The notes beneath the pieces were generated by a model. The model had not been told where the DNA came from. It was given only the letters and a program-made list of their open reading frames with translations, and did not search any database. Below, piece after piece: positions 52,301 through 60,895 of a stretch of 64,000 bases of DNA (positions are counted from its first letter, which is position 1; the number at the start of each line of letters is the position of its first letter). Both the position numbers and the translations under genes were made by a program. Location: assembly GCA_947496695.1 (NCBI GenBank), contig CANMEI010000010.1, forward strand, positions 1-64,000. The letters run 5' to 3'. This stretch comes from an uncultured Cellulophaga sp. Its GTDB lineage: Bacteria; Bacteroidota; Bacteroidia; Flavobacteriales; Flavobacteriaceae.

Positions 52301-52538
52301 AACATTAGGATATACTTTTTCTAAAAAATTCACATCTAAAAATAACTTTGATAAGTTGAGATTATATCTAACAGGAGAGAATTTATTATTCTTTACGGCT
52401 AAAGGTTATGAAGGGTTTAATCCTGAAGCTGCAGGTCAAACATCTGATAATGCAAATACACCATTAACTGCCGGCTACCAAAGAGGTGATGGACCAGTGG
52501 TAAGAACAATATCAGCAGGTATTAACTTTCAATTTTAA
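49326..52538 (+). CDS. SusC family TonB-dependent transporter for alginate oligosaccharides
   Basis: 1070 residues. Signal peptide 1-21 (ISLYAQ); carboxypeptidase-regulatory-like domain ~25-105 (GIVSDENNVPIPGVNVVVSGTTKGTSTDFDGFYKID); TonB-box region DEIVVVAYGDQKKKN; plug with DALRGKVAGLRI and ISVLKDASSVAIYGSRGANGVLLVTLKKG; barrel ending ISAGINFQF. It imports alginate oligosaccharides cut at the surface. Assigned to alginate by linkage with PL7, PL17, KdgF and a shared operator type (inference). SusD follows 6 bases later. Confidence 0.95.
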   Translation: MNLKTKLLLIAITLLNISLYAQENYQVSGIVSDENNVPIPGVNVVVSGTTKGTSTDFDGFYKIDVKKNDILLFTYIGYKAQSVIVGAEKKIDISMAEDLAQLDEIVVVAYGDQKKKNVTSALTKVGGDDIENVAVSRVEDALRGKVAGLRIQTVASEAGGDPKITLRGPGSITGNSSPLIVVDGVVLGTDSDILGSIDNNNIQSISVLKDASSVAIYGSRGANGVLLVTLKKGVAGKTKFSYNTFTGYKYANKNTNFNTTIGQERTRLDGLQSTVDAIAVDSENYERINSDYNTAYAELEAMDFIASLGEGWKNWQDEIFNGGVITSHSLAVRGGTELTSYTASLGYLEDEGIVLTDNFKKYNARVKVDSKSKNGKVKFGANIRANYNDQVRVPTRFTDPLRQYGHIPLYLNEEHLKYITQSDPGDAGLLFENIGVGSYGFSRAFDHVFTTDPNDSRSIARDPDTGLPLVSDLTSGGLTLSTTKNVHPLVHYLERSRLKKKLSLNASAYFDFKLAKGLNFRQGISGVYRATKTNEADYLYGQENRDQESYRLERRDELNQYAMESILRYNTSLGKHNLNSVLGFEYTERNFYQQESEAVGYTDDFNNNIALADGGTTYTNNGTDKLVSYFGRVDYNFDEKYLLQVSARTDGSTRFGTNKRFGFFPAASAGWVLTNEDFLSSSDLVTFLKVRASYGVSGSNEISNDIYESLYRFEETFSTIGYNNETGVKATTLANQNLGWEKLIEFNPGVDVTFGRGLINLSADYYTRTSKDLILFAPVAAAYGTDNWLQNIGEVKNEGVELELNGRVLSNEDFSWIAGANFALNRNTVKSLGNNEQIISRIDQDTRPTEFIAKVGQPITSFYGYVYEKEIPLEWVDNPFNRFNNDFADVYVKDLNNDGIIDDEDRTELGSPYPDFTWGFNSDFKIYDFDFSFQWQGSHGAEVRVADLDQLYYASESAVNEVANFPDADLTVHRRYTSDHIQDASFVTMRNITLGYTFSKKFTSKNNFDKLRLYLTGENLLFFTAKGYEGFNPEAAGQTSDNANTPLTAGYQRGDGPVVRTISAGINFQF

Positions 52539-52544
52539 TTAATT

Positions 52545-54140
52545 ATGAAAAAAATATATAAAAATATAATAGTATGTTTTTCTTTAATGGCTTTATTTTC
52601 AAGTTGTGAAGAAGAATTAGACCTTAGTAACCCTACAGCGCTTTCTGTTGAAGAGTTACTGCAAACGGATAATGGATTCGAATTATTAGCAAATGGAGTT
52701 TTAGATGCTTATCAAAAAATTCCAGCAAATGAATTTTTATTAATTGAATTAAGATCTGATAATGTAAGAGCAAATTCTGAAAATGGAAACTACCCAGCTT
52801 TAAACGCTTATAATGTTGATGCAAATAATGGAGATGTTTCATCTTATTATTCTAATAATATGTCAACAATTAAACATGCGAATACCATCATTGATAATCG
52901 TTTTTTAGTGCCTGAAGATCAACAATATGTTGTAGGTGAGGCTTATTTTATGAGAGCTTTATGTCATTTTAACTTAGTTAGAGCTTATCAAAATGTACCT
53001 TATATTGATAAAGTTTTAGATGTTAGTATTGAAGAGGCTTTAGATTACCCTCAATTGCCTGAATCGGAAGTGTATGAAAAAGTTATTGATGATTTTAAAA
53101 CATCTATAGCTTACTTAAATGGTGTAGAGCAAAATAGGTACCGTCCTTCTGAAGGGGCAGCAATAATTTTTGCTGCAAAAGCATATTTAAGTCAGCCAAG
53201 CCCTAATTATTCTGAAGCAGAACTTTTATTAGCTTCTGTTGTAGAAAATAATGCTTCATATGGTTATGATTTATTATATACGGAAAGAGATAATGCAGTA
53301 AATTTTGAATTTAATGCAGACCCTTCAGATACTACCGTTGATTTGCTTACAGACGAAGAATATTATGCAAATTTAGTCATTGATTATGGTAATGTATTTG
53401 GTAATGATATATCAGATAGTTATTCAGATGGTGTACTTGATGGTACTTGGTCTAATAGTGTCGCTTTAGAAATTAATGAAGAGGTTATATTTTCAATTGC
53501 TTATGATTTAGAAAGTAGTGATAATTATGTTACAAGTGATAGTGGCTTAGATGATCAAGTCGAGACAGATTCAGAATCTTTTAGTTTTGCAATGACATTA
53601 CAAGGACCTTCAAATGGTGTTAATATTGCAACACTTGATTTTTTAGAGGTGATGAATCCAGAATTACAACCAGTTAGGTTTTATGCGAGTATTGATGCAT
53701 TATCTTATGATGTAACTGATGATACAAACGATACATTTAATGCTAAATTCCCAACAGATGGAGAGATAGGCGATAATGATTGGATTGTTTTAAGATATGC
53801 AGATGTATTGTTACTATATGCAGAAGCAATTTTAGCTGGAGGTGATAGTACAACAGATACAAGAGCAATAGATGCATTTAATCAAGTTAGATTAAGAGCA
53901 GGTCTTGAAGAAGTTGTAAACTTAACTAAAGATGAATTATTAGCAGAAAGAAGAGTTGAATTTGTATATGAGAACCAACGTTTGTATGATTTAATAAGAT
54001 TTGGTGAAGCTGATGAAGTTTTAACTACTTTTTCAAATGAAAATAGTTTGTTTTATACAAGTGAGAAAAAATATTTGCCTTTTCCACAAACGGAAATTGA
54101 TAATTTACCAGGTTTTTATACTCAAAATAGTGGCTACTAA
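52545..54140 (+). CDS. SusD family alginate-binding lipoprotein
   Basis: 531 residues. Lipobox FSSC at the N-terminus. SusD landmarks: VGEAYFMRALCHFNLVRAYQNVPYI, RPSEGAAIIFAAKAYLSQPSPNYSEAELLLASVVE, LRYADVLLLYAEAILAGGDS and LLAERRVEFVYENQRLYDLIRFGEADEV. The middle part (~250-400) is longer than in compact SusDs and probably forms a substrate-facing insertion. It closes the SusC barrel with bound alginate oligomers (family knowledge). In a five-gene run with the next two lipoproteins and PL7. Confidence 0.95.
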   Translation: MKKIYKNIIVCFSLMALFSSCEEELDLSNPTALSVEELLQTDNGFELLANGVLDAYQKIPANEFLLIELRSDNVRANSENGNYPALNAYNVDANNGDVSSYYSNNMSTIKHANTIIDNRFLVPEDQQYVVGEAYFMRALCHFNLVRAYQNVPYIDKVLDVSIEEALDYPQLPESEVYEKVIDDFKTSIAYLNGVEQNRYRPSEGAAIIFAAKAYLSQPSPNYSEAELLLASVVENNASYGYDLLYTERDNAVNFEFNADPSDTTVDLLTDEEYYANLVIDYGNVFGNDISDSYSDGVLDGTWSNSVALEINEEVIFSIAYDLESSDNYVTSDSGLDDQVETDSESFSFAMTLQGPSNGVNIATLDFLEVMNPELQPVRFYASIDALSYDVTDDTNDTFNAKFPTDGEIGDNDWIVLRYADVLLLYAEAILAGGDSTTDTRAIDAFNQVRLRAGLEEVVNLTKDELLAERRVEFVYENQRLYDLIRFGEADEVLTTFSNENSLFYTSEKKYLPFPQTEIDNLPGFYTQNSGY

Positions 54141-54151
54141 AAATTATTATT

Positions 54152-55327
54152 ATGAAAAAATATTTATATAAATTAAAATATATTGTTTTAGGTGCAATGG
54201 TGTCTTTAACAGCCTGTGTTGACGATGAATTAGCCGATGTAGGTGATTTAGAAGATATAACAGGACCAACACCTTTTTATACAGCAACAGATATTACTAC
54301 TTCAGAATTTGATTGTAATGATGTTGAATTATGGGCTAATTATCAATTTAATTTTACAGCAGGATCTAATTTAGCAGTTAATGGTACTCAGTATGAATGG
54401 ACTATTAGTCCTTCAGAAGGTGTAACATTTATTAATAAAGATTTGCCAATATTAGAACAACAAATTGAAGCAGAATTAGCTACGGTTGTTGCGATAGAAG
54501 AACAAATAGCAGATATTGAATTTGAAATTCCATGTGAAACAGATGAAGATAAAGTTACTGTTTTAGAAGCAGAATTAGAAGCGTTAGAAGCTCAATTAGA
54601 AGAAGCTGAAGCAGATTTATCTGATGAAGTGTTGCAAAATGTAGCAGATTTAGAAACAGAAATTAGTGAATTGCCTGAAGCAACTTTACAAGATCAAGAA
54701 TTAATATTTTCTTTTCCTGAGCCTGGGACATATACTGTTGGTTTAACTGTTACTGATAATTTAGGAAAATCAGATTATACAGAAAAAATTATAACTGTAA
54801 ATCAAGCAATACCAACAATTGCCGTTCCAGAAATAGGTGAACCTGGCTTTGAAGATGGTACCTTGTTTGATGGTTCAGGAGATGGTAGAGATTCTTGGAG
54901 AGCACCAAGTACAAGTGACTGGGGTTCTGTTTTCCAAATTAACACTAAATCTGAAGAAGGAATTTTACCAGAAGGACTTCAAGCGGCTAAATTTCCAGCA
55001 AGTAATGATAGAGTTGGATATCAAGAAATTGATGTAACTCCGGGAGCTGAGTACGTTTTAAGTTATTTTACGGCTTTTAATATGGATGATTATGGAGATT
55101 TAACTGTTTCTGTTATTAGTGCAAATGCTTCAACTTTAGCAGAAGCTCAGTTGGAAGAAAATATTGTTGCATCTAGAACGGATAGTAGCGTTGGTAGAAC
55201 AGTAGATGTTTTTCAAAAACATGCACTTACATTTGAAGCGGGAGATAACGATACAGTAATTATTTTAATTACTAATTCGGGTGACGAAAGTAGAATTGAT
55301 TCTTTCGATATAACTGTAAAACAATAA
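54152..55327 (+). CDS. Surface lipoprotein: PKD fold interrupted by a coiled coil, plus C-terminal CBM-like domain
   Basis: 391 residues. Lipobox LTAC. Residues ~55-95 look like the first strands of a PKD domain (QYEWTISPSEGVTFIN). Residues ~97-180 are an acidic coiled coil (LEAELEALEAQLEEAEADL). Residues ~181-215 look like the last PKD strands (FSFPEPGTYTVGLTVTDN). The C-terminal ~225-391 is a jelly-roll resembling carbohydrate-binding modules (GEPGFEDGTLFDGSGDG and SRIDSFDITVKQ). It is probably the surface glycan-binding protein of the alginate locus (position after SusD). The insertion is unusual. Confidence 0.75.
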   Translation: MKKYLYKLKYIVLGAMVSLTACVDDELADVGDLEDITGPTPFYTATDITTSEFDCNDVELWANYQFNFTAGSNLAVNGTQYEWTISPSEGVTFINKDLPILEQQIEAELATVVAIEEQIADIEFEIPCETDEDKVTVLEAELEALEAQLEEAEADLSDEVLQNVADLETEISELPEATLQDQELIFSFPEPGTYTVGLTVTDNLGKSDYTEKIITVNQAIPTIAVPEIGEPGFEDGTLFDGSGDGRDSWRAPSTSDWGSVFQINTKSEEGILPEGLQAAKFPASNDRVGYQEIDVTPGAEYVLSYFTAFNMDDYGDLTVSVISANASTLAEAQLEENIVASRTDSSVGRTVDVFQKHALTFEAGDNDTVIILITNSGDESRIDSFDITVKQ

Positions 55328-55347
55328 AAGATTTAAAATTTATTATT

Positions 55348-56829
55348 ATGAAATATAAAACTTTAAAAAAGTCACATATAGGATTATTTACTTTGTGCTT
55401 TATTTTTCTAGGTCTTACTTCTTGTTTTGATACAGGTTATGAAGAATTTGTTGCTCCAACAGGAAACGTAAATAATATAGAGCCAAATACTTTGTTCACT
55501 ACAAGTACTGATGGTAGTGATAATTTATCTTTAATATTTAGGAGCTATTCAACAGATGCAGCTTCTTATTTGTGGGATTTTGGAGATGGTAATACATCTA
55601 CAGAGGCAAACCCAGATTATACATATACTACAGGAGGTTTGTATACTGTAAAATTAACAACAACGAGTTCTGATGGTTTAATTGCAACAGATTCTTCAGA
55701 TGTGTCTCCTGTATATGTTGATTTTAATTTTTCAATAGTTGATTCTGAAGTTACTTTTGAAAATTTAAGCTCGGGTGTTAGTGAGTTAGAATGGGATTTT
55801 GGTGATGAAACATCTACAACTTGGGATTCAGAAGATGGTACAGTAGAAGATTCAAATTATAATCCTACTCATATTTATCAAACGGAAGAAACTTACCAAG
55901 CAACACTAACGGCAACTAATTTTTTAGGAGAAGAAGTTTCTATATCTAAAAACATTGAAGGTTTAGTTTTATCTACGGTTCCTGATTTTTCTTTCACGAC
56001 TTCTGGTTTAACTGTTGAATTTACCGATGAATCTATTTTAGCAGTTTCATACAGTTGGGATTTTGGAGATGGTAATTTATCTACTGAACAAAATCCAACT
56101 CATATATTTGGTGCTGATGGTACTTATGATGTAACATTAACCACTACTAATGAAGCTGGAGTTTCAAAAAGTAAAACTCAACCTGTTCCAGTAGGAGGTA
56201 TAGAGGCTACTTTTGAAGTAATAGTTCAAAATAGTGATTGTAATGCACACACAGCTACAACTGGTGATAATGCTGATGCTTGGGATATGACACCAAGCGA
56301 CACAGTAATTGATGATGATTTAGGAGAAATACCTAGTCCTTATTATGCGCTTTGGAATAATTCTGATTTAAACTCATATATTGATGCTACATATTGTACA
56401 AGTGAACAACCAGGATCATCAAGTGATGGTAACCAGTTTGGACCGAATGCAGGTGGTGGTAGAGGTGTTAAAATAAGTGAAGTTTGTCGTCGTTTATATC
56501 AATTAGTAGAAGTAGAAGCGGGTGTAGAGTATACGTTTACAATTGATTCTCGTTCTGAAGCAGAAGGTATTAATACAGAAGTATTTATTTTGAATACAGA
56601 AATTACTACAGAAGTTGATATTGAGAATTATACAGATGCTTATTACTTAATTGATAATGATTTTAATTCTAGTAAATCTTCAGATACTAGCGATACATTT
56701 ACTACTACAACATTTACTTTTGAAGCTACGTCAAACATAGCTGTAATATATGTAAGAGCCTTAAATGCCGTAGATAGTAGTAATGAGGTGTTTTATGACA
56801 ACATTGATATTATTACTCCAGGATTCTAA
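55348..56829 (+). CDS. Surface lipoprotein with three PKD domains and a C-terminal CBM-like domain
   Basis: 493 residues. Lipobox LTSC. Three PKD repeats are marked by WDFGDGNTSTEANPDYTYTTG (~75), WDFGDETSTTWDSEDGTVED (~150) and WDFGDGNLSTEQNPTHIFG (~235), each ending in a TxT strand. Residues ~290-493 form a separate domain with three Cys and CTSEQPGSSSDGNQFGPNAGGGRGVKI, a likely jelly-roll binding module. No catalytic motif. It probably binds alginate at the cell surface alongside SusCD. Between the previous lipoprotein and PL7, 20 and 60 bases away. Confidence 0.8.
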   Translation: MKYKTLKKSHIGLFTLCFIFLGLTSCFDTGYEEFVAPTGNVNNIEPNTLFTTSTDGSDNLSLIFRSYSTDAASYLWDFGDGNTSTEANPDYTYTTGGLYTVKLTTTSSDGLIATDSSDVSPVYVDFNFSIVDSEVTFENLSSGVSELEWDFGDETSTTWDSEDGTVEDSNYNPTHIYQTEETYQATLTATNFLGEEVSISKNIEGLVLSTVPDFSFTTSGLTVEFTDESILAVSYSWDFGDGNLSTEQNPTHIFGADGTYDVTLTTTNEAGVSKSKTQPVPVGGIEATFEVIVQNSDCNAHTATTGDNADAWDMTPSDTVIDDDLGEIPSPYYALWNNSDLNSYIDATYCTSEQPGSSSDGNQFGPNAGGGRGVKISEVCRRLYQLVEVEAGVEYTFTIDSRSEAEGINTEVFILNTEITTEVDIENYTDAYYLIDNDFNSSKSSDTSDTFTTTTFTFEATSNIAVIYVRALNAVDSSNEVFYDNIDIITPGF

Positions 56830-56889
56830 TGTCTATTTTAAATTCAATAATTGAGCTTAAAATTATTAAAAGCTAATAGAAATATATAA

Positions 56890-57813
56890 ATGAATTACTT
56901 TAAAAAAAACATTTTAGGTTTACTAGTAATCACATTTCTATCTGTTAATACCATCTGTCTAGCACAGACAGATGGTGTAACAGAATCGAATGATAATGTA
57001 AAGACAGCTAAAAAGAAAAAGAAGAAAAAAAAGAAGAAAGTAAAATTACCAGAAATAGATTTAAGTCACTGGAAAGTAACATTGCCAGTAACTAATGATA
57101 AAGGTAAACCTTATGAAATTGAACCACCTGAAATATTAGATTTTGCAAATAATGAAACTGCAAAACCTTATATGTATATTGATTCTACAAAAGGTTCTAT
57201 AGTTTTTCATGCTATGCCTACAAACTCTAAAACGGCAAATACGAAGTATACACGATCAGAGTTGAGAGAACAAATGATTCCTGGGGAAAATAATAAGAAC
57301 TGGACTTTTGCTGATGGAGCATATATGAAGGGTAAAATTTCTATGGAAGAAACTAGTCGAAATTCAGAAGGAAAATATCATAGAACAATTATTATGCAAA
57401 TTCATGGTCGTTTAACTAACGAACAACGTGATTTAATTGGTGAAGATGATAATAATGCTCCTCCTATCTTAAAAATTTATTGGGATAATGGTAAAATTCG
57501 TGTAAAAACCAAAGTACTTAAAAATATAAATGCAACTGGCGCTGAATTATTGCATGATGATGCTTGGGATGATGATGAAGGTTTTAATTTTGAACAAAAA
57601 GTAGATTTTAAAAAATTTGTTCTTGAAGTAAAAGTTTCTGATGGTAAAATGGTTATTATACTTAATGGAAATGAATATAAAGTTTATGATGATATAAATA
57701 TTAAAAAATGGGGTGTCTTTGAAAATTATTTTAAAGCAGGTAATTATTTTCAATCTAGAGATAAAGGTGCTTTTTCTAAAGTTAATTATTACGAATTGGA
57801 AGTTTCTCACTAA
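56890..57813 (+). CDS. Alginate lyase, PL7 family
   Basis: 307 residues. Signal peptide 1-25, then a linker with ten consecutive lysines (residues 41-50). The PL7 jelly-roll ~53-307 has the three family motifs: RSELRE (residues 122-127), QIH (170-172) and YFKAGNYFQ (from Tyr280). QIH, rather than QVH, suggests activity on polyG and polyMG stretches (family correlation). Endolytic beta-elimination yields unsaturated oligosaccharides for SusCD and PL17. Last gene of the susC operon. Confidence 0.95.
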   Translation: MNYFKKNILGLLVITFLSVNTICLAQTDGVTESNDNVKTAKKKKKKKKKKVKLPEIDLSHWKVTLPVTNDKGKPYEIEPPEILDFANNETAKPYMYIDSTKGSIVFHAMPTNSKTANTKYTRSELREQMIPGENNKNWTFADGAYMKGKISMEETSRNSEGKYHRTIIMQIHGRLTNEQRDLIGEDDNNAPPILKIYWDNGKIRVKTKVLKNINATGAELLHDDAWDDDEGFNFEQKVDFKKFVLEVKVSDGKMVIILNGNEYKVYDDINIKKWGVFENYFKAGNYFQSRDKGAFSKVNYYELEVSH

Positions 57814-57815
57814 AT

Positions 57816-57845
57816 AAATAGTATTAAACTTACTATTTGTTTTTA
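57816..57845 (+). terminator. Weak AT-rich terminator after PL7
   Basis: An 8-bp stem, AAATAGTA (57816-57823) with TACTATTT (57831-57838), then GTTTTTATT. Mostly A-T pairs. Confidence 0.5.
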
Positions 57846-57959
57846 TTGCTATGAATTTTAATTCATTGATAATGAATTGGATGTGTTAATTATTATTTTA
57901 ACATTAAATATTAATCTTTATTGAAGTAAATATTCTTTTTTTGTTAAAATTTTTTTTTA

Positions 57960-57967
57960 TAGTTTTG
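57960..57967 (+). promoter_or_regulatory. -7 element before gntR
   Basis: TAGTTTTG fits TAnnTTTG. TTT, not TTG, at -33. The first operator starts 5 bases into it, matching the other two promoters. Confidence 0.6.
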
Positions 57968-57989
57968 GAAAACCAATCTGGTTAACCAA
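57965..57989. promoter_or_regulatory. Two GntR-type operators before gntR (autoregulation)
   Basis: TTGGAAAACCAA (57965-57976) and CTGGTTAACCAA (57978-57989), 13 bp apart, overlapping the -7 element and ending 22 bases before the gntR start. Confidence 0.78.
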
Positions 57990-58011
57990 TTTGAATAAAT
58001 GTCTTGGGAAT

Positions 58012-58722
58012 ATGAAATTAGAGATTGTTACAAAATCAGATCAACGAGATATTCAAAATGAAATTATTTTGAATATTAAGGAGTTAATTAGTTACAAGAA
58101 TTTAGAGCCTGGTGATAAATTGCCTTCAGAAAGAATGCTATCTGAGAAAATTGGTGTAAGTAGAAGTAGCATTAGAGCCGCTATTCAAAAATTAGAATTT
58201 TATGGAATTTTAGTTTCAAAACCACAAAGTGGAACTTTTGTTGCTGATATCGGATCTGTAGCTATGGATGGTATGTTAACCGATATTTTAAAACTTGAAG
58301 AACCAGATTTTAAATCTCTTGTTGAAACAAGAATATTATTAGAGCTAAAAACAGTTAGGTTAGCTGCTTTAAGGAGAACTGATAAAGATTTAGAAAAATT
58401 AAAATTTGCTTTAGATGCTTATGCAGAAAAAGCTAGAAATGGAGAAGATGCTGTTCAAGAAGATTTACTATTTCATTTAGCCATTGCAAATGCTAGCGGA
58501 AATAGTACAATGAATACTTTTATGTTAATTATCACCCCTGAAATTATTACAAATTTTGAAAAGTATCATGTGTGTGATTCAAATCAATCTTTAAAGGGTA
58601 TAAATGAGCACGAAGAAATTTATAAAGCAATTGAAGAACAAAACCCTCAATTAGCAAAAGAAAAAATGAAAATTCATTTTAGTACTCTATACCAATATTG
58701 TTATCATTCTGATAAGAAATAA
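58012..58722 (+). CDS. GntR/FadR-type repressor of the alginate locus
   Basis: 236 residues from ATG 58012 (the TTG at 57991 would start inside the promoter). The winged HTH ~10-75 has ISYKNLEPGDKLPSERMLSEKIGVSRSSIRAAIQKLEFYGILVSKPQSGTFVAD, the GntR signature. The FCD ligand domain ~95-225 has LVETRILLELKTVRLAALR, DLLFHLAIANASGN and HEEIYKAIEEQNPQLAKEKMKIHF with metal-ligand residues. FadR-subfamily members respond to carboxylic acids, often uronate catabolites such as KDG (family knowledge). It sits before MFS and SDR genes; stacked operators at three promoters fit a repressor (inference). Confidence 0.92.
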   Translation: MKLEIVTKSDQRDIQNEIILNIKELISYKNLEPGDKLPSERMLSEKIGVSRSSIRAAIQKLEFYGILVSKPQSGTFVADIGSVAMDGMLTDILKLEEPDFKSLVETRILLELKTVRLAALRRTDKDLEKLKFALDAYAEKARNGEDAVQEDLLFHLAIANASGNSTMNTFMLIITPEIITNFEKYHVCDSNQSLKGINEHEEIYKAIEEQNPQLAKEKMKIHFSTLYQYCYHSDKK

Positions 58723-58733
58723 AATAATTAAAT

Positions 58734-60032
58734 ATGAAAGTAAAAGGTTTAAGATGGTGGGTAGTAGGACTTGTTGCTTTGGCTGCAGTTATAAACTATA
58801 TTGATAGGCAAGCTTTTGGTGCACTTTGGCCCGACATTGCTAATGAGTTATTTCCGGAAATGGATAAAGATGGACATAAAGCCATATATGGTACAATATC
58901 AACTATTTTTATATTATCATATGCTGGAGGTCAAGCTCTTTTTGGAAAGATTTTTGACTGGATAGGGACTAGAATTGGATTTGCTCTTTCAATTGGTGTA
59001 TGGTCTATTGCCACTTTATTACATGCATTTGCTCAGGGTATGCTTAGTTTTTCAATCTTTAGGTCAATATTGGGTATAGCAGAGGCAGGAAACTGGCCTG
59101 GTGCTGCTAAAGCTAATGCAGAATGGTTTCCAACTAACGAGAGAGCTCTTGCACAAGGTATCTTTAATTCAGGTGCAGCTATAGGTGGTATAGTAGCGTA
59201 TCCTGTAATTGGGTTTTTATCATATTATTTTGATTGGAAAGCAATATTTATTGTAGTGGCTATTCTTGGTTTTTTATGGTTGCTTCCTTGGTTATTCGTA
59301 GTTAAAGGTGATCCAAAAACACACTCATGGTTATCGGATGAAGAAAAAAAATATATTCTTTCTGGACAAAGAAATCAAGACATTAATGAAGATGGTAATT
59401 ATGACGAAGGATATACACCAACTACAGCTCAATTATTTAAACATAAAGAGAGTTGGGGAGTTGTTATAGCTTCTGCAGCAATAGATCCTATTTGGTGGTT
59501 ATTCATAGTTTGGATCCCCCTTTACTTGTCCGAAGTTTTTGGTATGGATGTGAAACAAATAGCTTTCTCTGCTTGGGTGCCTTATGTAGGTGCAATGGTT
59601 GGAGCTATATTTGGTGGTCTACTTGCTAAAAATAGAATTAAAGCAGGTTGGTCTGTAGATAAAACACGTAAGATGACAATCACTTTAGGTATTGCATTGA
59701 TGATTCCTTGTTTCTTTCTTTTAAAAGCGCCTGGAACTGCTATAAATGCAGTAATTATTATGGCAGTTTTACTTTTCGGATTTCAGGTTGCAATAGGAAA
59801 TATACAGACTTTACCAAGTGACTTATATAGTGGAAAAATAGTTGGTACTTTATCTGGTTTTGCTGGTATGGCTGCTAAACTTGGAGCTGCTGGACTTACT
59901 GCCTTAGTTACAATTATAACAACTGGAGGTAATTATACTCCTGCATTTTTAATAGGTGGAGCACTGGCTATAATAGCATTAGTAGCTGTTTGGGTATTAT
60001 GTCCAAAAATTGAACCATTAAAAGCGAAATAA
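58734..60032 (+). CDS. MFS transporter, hexuronate/DEH-type
   Basis: 432 residues, about 12 membrane helices. VINYIDRQAFGALWPDIANELF near the start is the anion:cation symporter/ExuT-type motif. GNWPGAAKANAEWFPTNERALAQGIFNSGAAIGGIVAYPVIGF is the conserved central motif. These carriers take up hexuronates and, in alginate loci, the DEH monomer across the inner membrane (family knowledge; exact substrate inferred). Between gntR (11 bases) and the DEH-reductase SDR. Confidence 0.92.
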   Translation: MKVKGLRWWVVGLVALAAVINYIDRQAFGALWPDIANELFPEMDKDGHKAIYGTISTIFILSYAGGQALFGKIFDWIGTRIGFALSIGVWSIATLLHAFAQGMLSFSIFRSILGIAEAGNWPGAAKANAEWFPTNERALAQGIFNSGAAIGGIVAYPVIGFLSYYFDWKAIFIVVAILGFLWLLPWLFVVKGDPKTHSWLSDEEKKYILSGQRNQDINEDGNYDEGYTPTTAQLFKHKESWGVVIASAAIDPIWWLFIVWIPLYLSEVFGMDVKQIAFSAWVPYVGAMVGAIFGGLLAKNRIKAGWSVDKTRKMTITLGIALMIPCFFLLKAPGTAINAVIIMAVLLFGFQVAIGNIQTLPSDLYSGKIVGTLSGFAGMAAKLGAAGLTALVTIITTGGNYTPAFLIGGALAIIALVAVWVLCPKIEPLKAK

Positions 60033-60071
60033 AAAATATAATTAAAAAATTAACACAATAAATAAATAAAA

Positions 60072-60833
60072 ATGAGTTCAGAAAAGAAAGTTGCTATTGT
60101 AACCGGTGCAACCGGAGGTATAGGATTTGAAGTAGCAAAAAGATTAGGTAAAGACGGATATACTGTTGTTTTAAATGGTATTGAAGATGAAATAGGTGCT
60201 GAAAGAGTTAAAGAATTAACTGCAGAAGGTATTACTGCTGAATATTATGGTTTTGATGTTACTAAAGAAGAAGAAGTTGTATCAAATATCACTAAAATTG
60301 GTGAAAAATATGGTAGAATTGATGTTCTTGTAAATAATGCAGGTGGTTTAGGTGGTAGATCTAGATTTGAAGAAATGACAACTGAATTTTACAGATTTGT
60401 TATGGCTTTAAACTTAGATTCTGTATTTTTTGCCTCAAGAGCAGCGATCCCTTATTTAAAAAATGGAGAGCACCCTTCAATTATTAACTATACATCTAAT
60501 GCTGGTTGGACTGCAGGTGGACCAGGTGCTGGAATTTACGGTACTTCTAAAGCTGGTGTTCATGCAATAACAAGAGCTTTAGCTAAAGATTTAGCTGAAT
60601 ACGGAATTAGAGTTAATGCAGTATCCCCTGGTACTATTGATACTCCTTTCCATGCTCAAATTAAATCTACTAAACCAGAAGTTTTTGCTTCATGGGCTAA
60701 TAATATTATGTTAGGAAGATTAGGTCAGCCAGAAGATGTTGCTGGTGTTGTTTCTTTCTTAGCTAGCAAAGATGCTTCATTTATTACTGCTGAAACAATT
60801 CAAATTGGTGGTGGACAAGCATTAGGTATTTAA
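60072..60833 (+). CDS. SDR dehydrogenase, probable DEH reductase
   Basis: 253 residues. Rossmann TGATGGIGFEVAKRLG; NNAGGLGG; catalytic Tyr-Lys in YGTSKAGVHAITRALAKDLAEYGIRVNAVSPGTIDTPFH; ending FITAETIQIGGGQALGI. In alginate degradation, an SDR reduces DEH to 2-keto-3-deoxy-D-gluconate, the substrate of the KDG kinase encoded at 62056. The function is inferred from operon position; general SDR activity is certain. Confidence 0.88.
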   Translation: MSSEKKVAIVTGATGGIGFEVAKRLGKDGYTVVLNGIEDEIGAERVKELTAEGITAEYYGFDVTKEEEVVSNITKIGEKYGRIDVLVNNAGGLGGRSRFEEMTTEFYRFVMALNLDSVFFASRAAIPYLKNGEHPSIINYTSNAGWTAGGPGAGIYGTSKAGVHAITRALAKDLAEYGIRVNAVSPGTIDTPFHAQIKSTKPEVFASWANNIMLGRLGQPEDVAGVVSFLASKDASFITAETIQIGGGQALGI

Positions 60834-60854
60834 TAAATACTTAAAATTATATTT

Positions 60855-60895
60855 AATAAGCGTATTTGTTTAAAACAAATACGCTTATTTTTTTT
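60855..60895. terminator. Bidirectional terminator between SDR and lacI
   Basis: A 17-bp stem (60856-60872 with the following 18 bases) with very short loop and long T-run on the right, including the lacI stop codon. Ends both convergent genes. Confidence 0.85.
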
